A stretch of 64,000 nucleotides of DNA. Origin: Diphasiastrum complanatum. Lineage: Eukaryota > Streptophyta > Lycopodiopsida > Lycopodiales > Lycopodiaceae. Positions 1-11,188 of this stretch are shown one piece after another (the first letter of the stretch is position 1; each line of letters begins with the position of its first letter). The notes beneath the pieces are model-generated. The model made no database searches. It saw nothing but the letters and a program-made list of their open reading frames with translations, and was not told where the DNA came from. The DNA lies in NCBI GenBank assembly GCA_029204225.1, contig CM055107.1, positions 12,506,627-12,570,626 of the forward strand. Reading direction: 5' to 3'. A program made the translations under genes and the position numbers.

Positions 1-1
1 A

Positions 2-457
2 TCTCCCTCAGCCAGACCTGCTTCCTGCCATGCCTACGGCCCCAGTACCAGGGGGAACATGGGAATGGGATGGATGTATAGTGGGTATGGCATGGGCGGT
101 GGATTTGGTCTTGGCCATCATTCTATGCCATCATTAAAACAAAAAGATTGATACGAGCGTTAATTTAGATGATTGTTCTGATTTTGATCCTGTTCGAAAC
201 AGAGCATCATTTATAGGCCCTAGAACACTCACTACCCTTTCTCCTTCTGATAAATCTTTGATCACTTTGCCTACTTATAATATAGATAATAATTCCTTTT
301 TGACAATATTGGATATATTGAATCTTTTTGACTTCACTGAAGCTGAGACTCTTTGCATTCTGAACAAAGAGCTTGATGAATTTTTGGATATAATTGATTA
401 TGATGCTAATGATCTTCTCCCTGGTGTTGATGATGTACATAATGATAAGTTTCCTTA
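2..457 (+). pseudogene. Decayed ORF fragment, glycine-rich then acidic; unknown
   Basis: Two open stretches follow each other in different frames. The first (2-152) encodes a Gly/Met-rich tail (GYGMGGGFGLG). The second (about 142-457) encodes an Asp/Leu-rich segment containing TLSPSDKSLITLP and ETLCILNKELDEFLDI, ending at TAA 456-458. They meet in the A-rich run near 140-150, so a single-base frameshift could join them. I do not recognise the protein. It starts outside the window and could be the last exon of a gene or a transposon piece. Seen: the two open frames and the junction. Inferred: that they were once one reading frame. Confidence 0.25.
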
Positions 458-652
458 GAATCCAAAGTCAACTTGGTTTTTCACAACCAATTGTCTATTC
501 ACCAACAATATTGACATCGAAAGGTGGACATAATATTGATGGAGAGACAGTAATCAAGGAAGACAAAGCCGAATGCGTAAGTTTTTGTATCTTATCACGT
601 ACTAGTAGATTCATTATGTCAGATTATATACTGGAGCTTACTTTGTTTTTTA

Positions 653-3155
653 TCATTTCAAGAAACAATTTTTCTTGATGATTTCGCAATTCGTCGAGGA
701 GGTGCTAGTCCCGCCATGTTGTGTACTTTTATGAAATGCCGCTCTTGCTTGCCAATGAGATTTTTCCATTCCTTGTGATAACCATATGCTAATACTTTCA
801 CTATTTCTTGCAAAGAATGTCGAATGATGTCGTAATATGTGCTACATGTCATAAAAACACAATCTAAATCAGTACCAAAAGTATCTAATTTAATTGCACA
901 TATTTGTTTATCATAGTGTAAAATCAAAATCTTACCATATAATGTGTTATGTGATCAACACCCCATGCACATTGAACTGCATCCACAAATTCATTGGTTG
1001 TTTTCTGTATCATTTGTACATCGGTATTTGAAAATTTATCTTTTCTCAAGTATTTCACCATGTTGTCTAACTTTTTACAAACCTCTACTTTGTGTATACG
1101 AGTAGAACCTTCTTTTTTGAAATCTTGAGTTGCTGCAATAATTTCTTTCCAAACCGTGTATTGGACCTTGGATTGTTTGCCAGAATAATTTGATAAAAAT
1201 CTTTGAGCTTTAGATCCTCCAATGCTCGGCTTGCATGGAATATTTCCTGTTTTACTTGATAGCTTATCATCTTTTTTTATTTTAACGTGGCCTTTATGTA
1301 AGCCAATACATCCTCTAATCTAGAAATAGCTTCTTTCGCAGAGGCCTCTGGCTCAGATTTCCATGCAAATAAGATGTGAAGATAAATTATTTTTTCTATA
1401 ATACGCACCTCCGCATGCAATGTACAGATATGAACATTTCGTAGAGGAATCGGTAGTACAGGTTTCCAATTAAAATCTTCTCGATCTCTTGATATTCCTA
1501 TACGCCTTGTCATGTCTTTTGCTGTTTTCATGCAGCAGTACAAACAAGGGTGTTCAGAGTTAGTGCCATGAGATACATTGAACATACATTTTAATGTCTT
1601 CAGATCTTCTGCTAAATGCCATTCAATGTTGAAAGTGCCAAATCCAGGAATATTGAGTGGAACTCCCTCCATGTGATTTTTTATGGTGGCAGGATATGAT
1701 GTTCTATTAAATATCCATGAGAGAATGTCGTGGTCTTCTTTCAGCACCTATAAGAGAATACAAAAACATGATTAGCCTCATCATATTAACACAGAGAAGA
1801 TTTTCATATGAAATCCATTTTTAAATGATTATTTCTATTTATTATGCAAAGGAACTGCTATACCTGAAATGCTGCCAACCATCAGATATCATTTTCTGAT
1901 TGAACACTGAAATTGAGGCCTTCTGAGTCTTCTGAATTTGAAAGTGCTCCATTCATGATCGTGAGATTGACTCTTTCCATTTTTTGTCCTTTTATAATTT
2001 CAGACTCATCTAACTTGAGAACAACTATCAACTTGTTATTGACATTCTCATTTGTAATACCGTAAAAATTTATGATGAATGTTAATAACTGATTAATGTC
2101 AATAAATAAATTGTTGGAATTGTTATAAGCTAGACTTTCTCCTTTCGAGCAATACACTTCATTGATATGAGATGGATTACCAGCTATTGTCTGCATACCT
2201 TGGTTTAACATGTCTTTTTAAAAAAAAAGATGAAATGGTCGTGGGATTGGAAGCTTTTTAATATTTACTTGTGCAAATGCCTCCTTTATCATCTTAAGCA
2301 TTGTTGCATATGCTTCCCTACTGATGCTAGAAAAGTTACATGCCCCTGAAGCAATGTAGTGTCTAATATTTTTCCAACTTCATCCATAATGCTATCAGTA
2401 ACTGAAGCCTTAATCTTTTTCATTTAGTTATTATTTAACATTGATTTCATAGATTTAGAAGTCAAGATAGAGCCTAGTGAGTTTCCATTTGAAATCTCAT
2501 CGGCCAAATGATCTTCAACAACCAATGTTGATCTGCATTGTAAATATAATGTTAATGAAAATGTCTGTAGAAATTAGGACATTCATAGTATTCACAGCAG
2601 TATATAATAAGCAAATTAATAGAAAGTTGAAATGAATAAATAACAAGATTAGTGATTATGAATTAATCAAAAAGTTCAAGCAATATTCAATACCAAATAA
2701 GCTATAACTTACTTGAATGCACGGATTCGTCTTTTTCTATGACCTCCTCTGGATGATAGATCACATATCTCCTTGTTTACCAGTCTTTTCTTCTTGTTGC
2801 TTAGGACCTTTCTGTTAAGCACATCCATATCTTTAACAAGAGACAAATATGAGATACGCATGGATTGAAATGCAATTTTTATCTCATCATTACTAGTTGT
2901 ATAATGATGCAAAGAAGATTTCAACCTTTGGATCTCCTCCTTGAGCATCTCATTTTCATCCAAACAAGTTTTCATCTTTGTAGGTTTTTTTGGGCACCCC
3001 TTTGATATTTTCCTTGATTCCTCTTCCAAATAATGTATTCTTTGCATTGAATGTGCATTCCCATAGAGCATCAAATTCTCACAGTAACCCAAAAGGTCAT
3101 TTTTACCATGACACATATAGATTATTAACTGACTCACCGAATGAAAATCTGGATG
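653..3155 (-). pseudogene. Multi-exon transposase-like pseudogene (family unconfirmed)
   Basis: Read on the - strand, coding blocks are joined by good splice sites. Block a (about 3155-2713) is Lys-rich with a coiled-coil-like ENEMLKEEIQRLKSSL and ends at donor GTAAGT (2712-2707). Block b (2532-1864) has an ATGCAG acceptor, contains HYIASGACNFSSISREAY, and ends at donor GTATAG. Block c (1747-936) holds WHLAEDLKTLKCMFNVS and a Cys motif (CLYC), then KQSKVQYTVWKEIIAA, ending at donor GTAAGA (935). Block e (841-653) contains WLSQGMEKSHWQARAAFHKS and ends in TGA. The last two blocks join in phase 0. Damage: an in-frame TAA and frameshifts in block b, and a one-base shift in the A-run near 1268-1277. 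The W..D.K...GT...C.YC pattern and the 'QG(M/L)EK' tail resemble, from memory, a transposase-like family seen in fungi and cnidarians. I could not check this, so the name is tentative. Confidence 0.5.
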
Positions 3156-3160
3156 TCACG

Positions 3161-5310
3161 ATGAACATGGATCAATAGGATACAATGTTCTCGATGACCA
3201 TAAATCTACATGCTTTAGCTTTTTCTCCCTGTATCAAACCATATCAGAAGTTGACAGTTTGGGTTGCTTTGAATTTCTTGTCATGAGCGAAGCATATTCT
3301 AGTGACAGATCCACATGAATAGTATAGTAACAAACAACAGAATGACAATAACAAAGCTAGAGATGGCGCTACCGACTCTGCTGGAGATAGAGATGGCGCT
3401 AAACACTTGTTTTTGACCCTCGAGATAGAGATGGCGTATGAAATGTCACTCCTAATTCAAATTTTTGAGTGTTTCCAACTATTGGGAGAGAATATTTATT
3501 TTGAAAAATTATATTTTAACTATGGTTAAGCACCAGTGAAGTTTGATGTGTCTAAACTAAGCTGCATTCATTTACATGGAAAGTAGTGTGGGCAGATGTG
3601 TAAAGAAGTTAGAAAATGATATTGTAATTACTTTATAGTTATTTTTCTCTCTCCTACATGGCATTTCTTATAGGGCCCTCTTTGGGCCCATATTTTTTCT
3701 AATGTTAGATATCAAGTGTGCAAGGTAGGGTTCCTTGCTTTACTAGGTACCTATTTCTCTAAAATTGCAGATATTACACAAATTGATTTAACCACCAATA
3801 TAGGTATATAAAAACATTCCCAAAGTTCAAAGTTGAGTAAACATTTATGTAATTGTTCCCAAAAAAGATCATACGATATACCGCTAAGAATCTTCAAAGC
3901 ACCATCTTTGTGATAAAAGTTTGTCTCAAAATTTTTGAGCTTCGTAATCCATTATATGGAAGCATAAGTCTTTTCTACCAAATTCACCTGTCCCAAAAAT
4001 AATGAAACTCCATAGTTAAAAATTTACATGTCCATAAAGGTTCTTTTATTATTGATATAGATGTTGAACGATTCATCAGAAGAATTTATTTGACCAATTG
4101 TTGTTTGAAAAAAAATTATAGCACATTCTACGGCCAATTTGGGTAAGAGTAAGAAAAAAGTCGCTCAATATTTACGTAGGCGAATGGTATTTCTATTGAC
4201 CTTTAGAGGTGGCTGGGTGAGACCAGTCACTAATACATAAATGATTCACAAAATTAGTCAAAAGTTTTTATTAGAGCTAAATCTTTTTAATTGGCAAGTA
4301 AATTTATGATCAAGGATGGACTTCTTTTATTAATAGGAAAAATTTGTGAACTCAAAATGAAGATTCTTGCCACACTAACGTAGGCTTGACCCCCTTTTGT
4401 TGTGTCGTTGACATCTTGAAGCCAAAGTGCTTCCTATCTAGGTATGGTTAAAGCAAATCTAGGCCATTACGCCAATCAATGGGGAGCCAAACATATCTGA
4501 GCTCAACCAAAGGTGGTACTACTATTAATTATGTTGTCCTTGGGCACAAGACCTAGTAGATCAATTAGGGTGGACCAAATCTAGTGCTATAGAGCAACAT
4601 CTTTTCAACCTCCACTAAGATAGCAATGGTGGGCCTAACTTACTCCAAGGGCGATAAAAACTTTGTGGATGAAGAAAAAATATTGCTTGCACCCACCAAG
4701 CCTGCACCACCCTTGGATGAGGGCATAAACTGTTGCTGACATGCAATAGTGGTTGTAAATATGTTGCTCCTTAATGCTATAAAATATGATTACAATATGT
4801 GGAAAAATAAATCCAAGAGGCAGGGCCATAAATATCACCAAAAGACTCAGTCGATGAGCTTATATGCCATCATGCTTGAGGTTGCAAGCAAAGCCACACC
4901 CTCATCCAAAGGTGTAGGAGTACCAAGAAGCACGATAATCTAGCCCTTTTCAATGTGTATTCTTACTCTCCTCCAAAAGACTCGAACATAGAACTTTGTT
5001 TTGTGTTAGGATTTATGAATATTCTTGTCCCTTAAGGGTAGATGCAATTTTGGCCTCATCACAAACTTTAAGCCGAATGCATTTTTTTTTTCATTCTTTC
5101 TTTTGTCTCTCATTTTCCCCTTGATTCTTATTATGCATTAGAAAGGAGCTTTTAGTTTCTTGACAATTGCAGTTCTGAGTGGTCATATGTGATGTGGACA
5201 CTGGATAATGGTGTGCCAAGTGTCACTTGTTGACCATTGATCAGTTTTTTGGCAATGTCATCTGCCCACTCCAAATTTGACAAGCAAAGGATAAAGGTGC
5301 AAACCTAGAG

Positions 5311-5316
<6 letters not shown>
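3161..5316. other. Non-coding stretch; worn inverted-repeat element at about 3450-3700
   Basis: No convincing gene. Near 3361-3432 the phrase 'gagatggcg' occurs three times (short direct repeats). About 3450-3700 resembles parts of the element at 37,499-38,162: both share 'GTG(T/C)GGGCAGA', an AT-rich spacer, then 'CTACRTGGCATT' and a GGGYCYYTTTGG end. I read it as an old, rearranged copy of that element. The rest is AT-rich with short chance ORFs. Confidence 0.35.

Positions 5317-5389
<73 letters not shown>
5317..5389. repeat. (AG)n microsatellite, 73 bp
   Basis: An uninterrupted AG dinucleotide run, visible directly. It lies in non-coding DNA and ends in AACTATATGCGC. Confidence 0.97.
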
Positions 5390-5391
<2 letters not shown>

Positions 5392-8300
5392 TATATGCGC
5401 ACACAGGTGTAGTTGTAGGCCCGTGTCCCAAATGGTTAGTGCAAGATTGAATTCTGTATTCAATTTATTTTAAAATTATGAGAAAATATGACTTTTGTTT
5501 TACTTAATAGATTATTGTTTTCTTGGACTATTGTTTTCTTTTTAATTGATTTGAAAATCTTTGATATATCTTTTGGGAAAACCCCCATCAAAAGACATGC
5601 ACACAAATCAATGCATTCATGCAACAACAATATTCATTGAGAGAGGAGGAGATTCTTTAATGGGGTCGTTTCTTTTGAATCTTGGTGGGGTTCTTTGTTT
5701 TCTAAAACTTCATGGGCCTTTGCAACAACAAATCTTTCTTTGATTTTGTTAAGTGAATATTATATGATATATGAGTGTGGCATCCATGCCCATTGTGTCC
5801 AAAGCTTATAAGGTACACCCCATTCTCTCACAAGATTAATATAAGGATAAACTAGATTGGCAAGACAAATGGTATATCTAATTGTCAATTTTTGTTGCAA
5901 GTTAAGATGCACATTCACATGAGTGGATTGAATCTAGAAACTTAAAAAATCTACTAATGCCAAATGTTGGTAGCAAATTTAGATAGATCATTGTTTCAAA
6001 AAGGATCTACAAAGAGAAACATGCATAAAGGGACACTCAATAGAAGCAAAAAAAGATATCCTCAAGAGTCAAGGAAACAAAGTTAGAAACCCAAATACAC
6101 AAGGTTAGGGTTCCATGCCATATCACATACCTATTTAGAGCTCTAAATTCACAAATTTCACCCAAACTTCAAAAATTAGGTATATAAAATCAATCTTGAA
6201 GGTCAAAGATAAATATACTTTTATGTAGTTGTACTCAAAAAATATTATACAACATACCGTTGACAATCTTCAAATATAGCTACTTTTTTGTGAATTTAAA
6301 TAGAAATTCATCATATGGAAATAACATTTCTTCTACCAATTTCTCCTGCCTCGTAAATTATAGTAGTCAATAATAAATAAGAACGTTGTGGTGTACCACA
6401 AAGGCATTGTCACAAATTTCTTGAATAAAAAATGTTAATGTATAAGATTGAATGCAAGGTAATTAGCAATATTCAAATTCTACTTGTTTGGAATCGTGGC
6501 ATAATGATTAGAATTTCCTTTTATTACCTCAAGGATTGGACTCTAAATTCAAAGTGTGTGTATGAGGAGAGATGACAAAAGCAAAAAAGAGGTATGAAAT
6601 GATTTGTTGAGTGCACATAGATAATCTTTATTTGATTATTGTTGGTTGTGATGATGATGGTGCATCATGCAGGGTTGAGAGCCTTGAGATGCATGTAAGA
6701 AAATTTACATGCACATTTCACAATTCGGGAGCCGGAAAGTGCAAGCTAAAAAATTACCCCAAAAAACAATGTGCAGTCATTCGAACCGAGGAGGTATCTC
6801 CATTTTCTCAAAAAAGAGCAAGAAAAAAGTGATTTTTGAGTGTTATAGGGAGGATGTGGAATTCCCTGTAAATAGATGGGCTTTTCTTCTTCTTAACTTT
6901 CAAATGACTTGTATTGTTTCTGGCTAGCTTGCAAACCGAAGATGTATTGGAATTTTGGATAAACATAATCTTATTGTGTTTTGGCAAAAGATTTTCTTAA
7001 ATCCCAGTATGCAATTGACTTTCAAATTTAACTGTGACAGAATAGTAATACTTAGAATATCCTGTCATGTCTTTGAAAGGCCTATTAACATGCATTGCAA
7101 ACCTCAATCTGCAAAGTGCAAACAGCAAATATCAATCCTGTTTATAGCTTTTAGTGTGTATCTGTCTAGAACATGGCCTTGAGGAATGTCCCCACTTAAA
7201 GAGTGGGGTCCAGCCTTCCAGCGACAGGGAGCTGGGGTCCTGGAGGGTGGGGGCAAGGAGGCATGGGCCATTGGACCAGGGAATTAGTGAATCTAGTAGA
7301 TAATTCGAATGTATCCACCAAATTTAGAACAATCAATGTGAGACAGGCAGCAAATTGTTGTTTGTGTTGGGTGTTTGGCCCCAAAACAGGAAAAGCACCG
7401 TTTTTGGCCTGCAAAGCTGAGGACTGGCCAGTGAGCTGAGCTGAACAATTGCTCTTGCTTAAGAACCTGTTCTTTTCTTCCCATTTCTCACTCTGGCCAG
7501 ATTTGCCCTACCTTCAACTTCTATCTATTGCGTTTAAAATTTTTATATATTGCATGTCTTCTTTAGATTCCACGAGGACAAACAATAACTACATAGTACA
7601 AACTGTTTCACAATACATCTAGTATTGTAAATGGTCTTGCATTTACATGACTGTTTTTCCCAGGTGGGTGGAGCAACAATTTCCTCTGCCCTTTCCCAAA
7701 ATGAACATAAGATATATCTTAAGAAAATTTAGAGCCTCAGCTATCCAATAGAGGTCACTGCAAATACCATTTCCCTTCCTTTACTAATGCAGCCAAATCA
7801 GATTTACTCTTTCTCAAAATGAACAAATCAAATTGACGTTCCCATGAAGTTCGGGTAATTTTTGATATTATGTTTGGTCAATACTTCCCGAATGTTTCTT
7901 AAAATTTAGAAAGGTCACTAGAAAGTACATTTCCTTCTACACAAACATTAAAATACTTTTCATTATTTTGATGAATTATTATCAATGCTCACAAGATTGA
8001 TTATTTGAATTTAAATCAATGTATGAGATGTTGCAATTTCTGAGCATGGCACAGCCCACACAAGTCTTTGAATTTGAGGAGCATACTTTCCTCTCAAGAT
8101 CAAGGGTAATTACAATTTGATCACATTCAACTTCAATTGCTGCTGTTTTCTACCTCTAAAAAGGAATAGTTTTACACGGTAGTTTTACACGGTTCAAATG
8201 TGTTTTGACCGCTTCACTAAATTTGGCTTTTTAGATGAAATTTGACTTATTCATTCACCAAAGTTTAGATTGAGAGCTTAAAATGCGCCTTCCATGTCAC

Positions 8301-10730
8301 ATCTGGTAGATTCAGTAGATTTGTTTGACTTTCTTTAAAAAGCAGCTTCATGAAAGGGGGCAATTTAGGTTGCAATTTGCAAACTTCAAGAAATGAGCCC
8401 GCACTTATTAGGACTGAAGGCCGCTCTAACTTTTAGATTCTATTGGTAGGTGTAAGTTGCAGCAATTCAGCAGCAGCATTGTGTAAGAGCCTGGGCTTAG
8501 AGCTATATATAGCAACCAGCATACTTAGTAAAATTCATAAAGTATAGAAAATTGATGATATATCATATACGTATGTCCAGTTTCAAGAGTCAAAGTGGAG
8601 TTTTAAGCCATTAAAAATTTATGTTCTGAAATCTGATGTGTGCAGTCACACTGCACTGTCGGCATTGGCAAGGCGAATCAGTGCCCAGTGCTCAGTGCCA
8701 ATGTATGTGTTACATGCATGAACTGGAAACGGCAGTCTTCAGTGCCGAGGTGACAGTCCTCCGCACATATATCCTTGTTTTACTATTTTGGCTGTCTTAT
8801 GATTTATCTTCAATGCTCAGGAGTCAGGCTCTTTTATTTCCTCTTTTTTAGTTGGGGGGCCCTCTCAGCCTAGTCTTGGACGCACTGTCAAAGTGTGTGA
8901 AGCATTTGGGCTTGCCCCACTAATGTTTCGCCATGTGGAACCTTTCCAAAAGCCCCACAAGGTTTACCTCTTGTCTCCATAAGCAAATTTTAAGAGATTT
9001 TGTATGGAGCATATATATTGGTGGCTATTATCGGCAGTGATCTCTAAACCCCAAACCCTAATGAGCGGTATGGACCTCCCCTCATTGTACAAGGTGGATC
9101 TCAAGGTCATGTAATTGCAATTTGAAGTTTAACCAATTCCTAATCTTCATGTGACAAAAGATAACTAATCTAAACCAAGCCAATTAGTAATCTACATTTG
9201 ACAAAGATATTTGGGCCGTGCTCAAACTTTTGCACAATGCCTTTTAAGGGCCAATGTATCTTGGTTTCCATTGCCAGCTTTAACTTGGTACCAAAAGAGC
9301 TTTGGATGCCAAGCAAACTAGCACAGCCAAGCAACCCAATTCCATCTTTGAGAGACAATGGGAAGAGGGAGCAAAACGTCAACCATGCAATCTCATATCG
9401 AGCACCCCCCTTGTCAAATTTTGGTGATTGTTTTTGGTAAGCTCAAAGAGAAAAGCCAAGTTCCATTCATTTTGAGAACACTAATTTCATGATGATTAAA
9501 ATATTAACCTGTGAAATTAAAACCAAGGGATGGATGAATTATTTGACTTTGCAGATTCTTTGTGAGCACCACTTCTCTCAAAAGAGTCAATGGTGAGTCT
9601 TTGGGGTTTCCACATTGCAAGTGATCTTTGTGAATGGTTCACTTTGGAGTCTGGACGTCTGAATTCGGTGCAAAGTTCCAACCTTTGCCAAGTTTCAACC
9701 CTCTTATGATATGCCTTGAGACTTGAGTTTAATTCTTGAAGGGGATTAGAATATCCTGTTTTTTGAACCAGGGGTGTCCTATGTCCTCCTGATTAATCCT
9801 AATTTCCCCTAGAAGATTTTTCCTTGAAACAAGAACAGTCAAATACTAAAAGAGGGTTTTTCTTCTGAATTTTAACTTATCCACTGACAGCTTTGGGTGA
9901 AGTTTGACTGCTCACTTGGTTTGACCCTCCCTTTCAAGTGATTATTCCCTACTGTCTCTTTCTTTTTGAAAGGCAGGGAGGGCCCTCTCATTGGGCCTTG
10001 GTTTTGAAAGCCAGCCTAAAGGCTTAAGGAATGACAGGCAATGCACACACACGCACCCTGAAGCTGGAGTTTGATGTGTGATTGCAATTTGCCATGCGGC
10101 TCCTCCTCTTTGTTTCTGGGAGATTGAGGTGGGTTCGGATCCCAAGGCCATAAAGATCGGAGCCTGTGGTGAAAGCAAGAAGAATGCTTGTTGTCTGTTG
10201 CGGTTGTTGCTTGCCAATGCCAGGCCAGTAGTACTCGTCCCCAGGGATCTTCCACGAGAGGGGCAGAGATCTAGAGGGCGGTTCTTGAGCTCCTGCAGGC
10301 AAGCAGGCAGGTATGAGATTGTCATTTTTTTTGTGGGTCTGATGATGCTGGGGATAAGATTTATGCGAAAGTAGCAGGAAGAAGGCAGAACTCCTTTGAT
10401 TTGGTGGTATCATCGGATGCAATAGAGTCGGTGGGGGTGTTAATGCATGGATGCTTTAAGTCACCTTGTCTGCTTTGCGTTTGCTTTGGCTGTCGTAATT
10501 CCATGCCTTGAGAAGGTCGGGGTGGGATTGTTTTATCATAGCAGATAGAGAAGCGTGTAATGTGTTTTTGTAAGCTGTGTTGATGGGAATAGACCAAGGC
10601 CAGCATGGGATGCCGAGCTGCTTGCTTGTCTTTCCTGTTTACTGTCCCTGTCACTGAATTCGAAGCGTTGTTGAAGAAGGACATAGCAGAGATTTTCTCT
10701 CTAATTTGAGGAACATCCATCTAGCTTTTT
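5390..10730. other. Intergenic region upstream of the ARF gene; no gene recognised
   Basis: About 5.3 kb with only short ORFs that lack any family signature. Candidate ORFs near 7196-7484 and 9942-10,420 overlap one another on both strands and show no conserved motif, so I do not call them. The last kilobase (about 9,700-10,730) is less AT-rich and may hold ARF promoter sequence. Isolated TGTCTC hexamers occur at 8,973 and 9,953, but at chance frequency. Confidence 0.5.
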
Positions 10731-10925
10731 TAAGAGCAGAGCAATAGACAGGGATTGCTGCTTTTGCGGAATAATTTGCAGAGCAGAGCAAGATAGAGAG
10801 TTGGGAGGATTGAGAGTGCTTTTTGGATTCTGTAAGAGCACAGCAAATGACACGGATTTGTGCCTGTGAGAAGTAACCTGCAGAGCAGACCAGAGCAAAG
10901 CAGAAAGAGGAGAGCAGGGATTGAA
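10731..10925 (+). repeat. Imperfect tandem duplication, about 102-bp unit, upstream of ARF
   Basis: Two diverged copies lie next to each other. Each starts TAAGAGCA.AGCAA (10,731 and 10,833) and includes a TTTGCAGAGCAGA / CCTGCAGAGCAGA block about 50 bases in. The unit is purine-rich (GAGCAGAG). It sits about 300-480 bp before the ARF start codon, so it is in the promoter or the 5' leader. Confidence 0.7.
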
Positions 10926-10940
10926 ATTTATCTATGCTAT

Positions 10941-11138
10941 TGAGAATTCATCTCCACATATAGGAGAGAGAAGAGATAGAGAGGAAGGTCTTTGCTGCTT
11001 TGTGGTTCAATCGTTATATATTCTTTGTTTTCTGCTATCAAGAATTCATCTCCACAGACGTAAAGAGAGAGAGGAGAGATAGAGCGAGTGAGGTTTTGCT
11101 GCTTGTGTTTCAATCGTTCTATATTCTGTGTTGCATCA
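10941..11138 (+). repeat. Tandem duplication, about 99-bp unit, in the ARF 5' leader
   Basis: Copy 1 (about 10,942-11,039) and copy 2 (about 11,040-11,138) share AGAATTCATCTCCACA, a GAGAGA block, TTTGCTGCTT, GTTTCAATCGTT and TATATTCT in the same order. The second copy ends just 50 bp before the first in-frame ATG of the ARF gene. The translation stays open through copy 2 without an ATG, so this is most likely untranslated leader. Confidence 0.8.
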
Positions 11139-11188
11139 TAGCTGCTGCCAAGATAGCTCCCCTTCTCTTTCCCTCTCTGCCGGCTGGA

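Noticed and set aside
1085-1270. 61-codon ORF on the - strand (KKLLQQLKISKKK)
   Set aside because: A neighbouring frame (KQSKVQYTVWKEIIAA) runs through to a good splice donor and continues in phase into the next block, so this ORF is a shadow.
7196-7484. Overlapping ORFs of 63-78 codons on both strands
   Set aside because: Mutually overlapping, no motif, no context.
8973-9958. TGTCTC words as auxin response elements upstream of the ARF
   Set aside because: Single scattered hexamers are expected by chance over this length; no paired or clustered arrangement was seen.
9942-10422. Several overlapping ORFs of about 80-130 codons on both strands
   Set aside because: They overlap each other in different frames, lack any family motif and lie in the less AT-rich DNA upstream of the ARF, where stops are rarer by chance.
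11000-11188. N-terminal extension of the ARF frame before ATG 11,189
   Set aside because: The frame is open but has no ATG, spans the tandem-repeat leader, and has no counterpart in ARF proteins.
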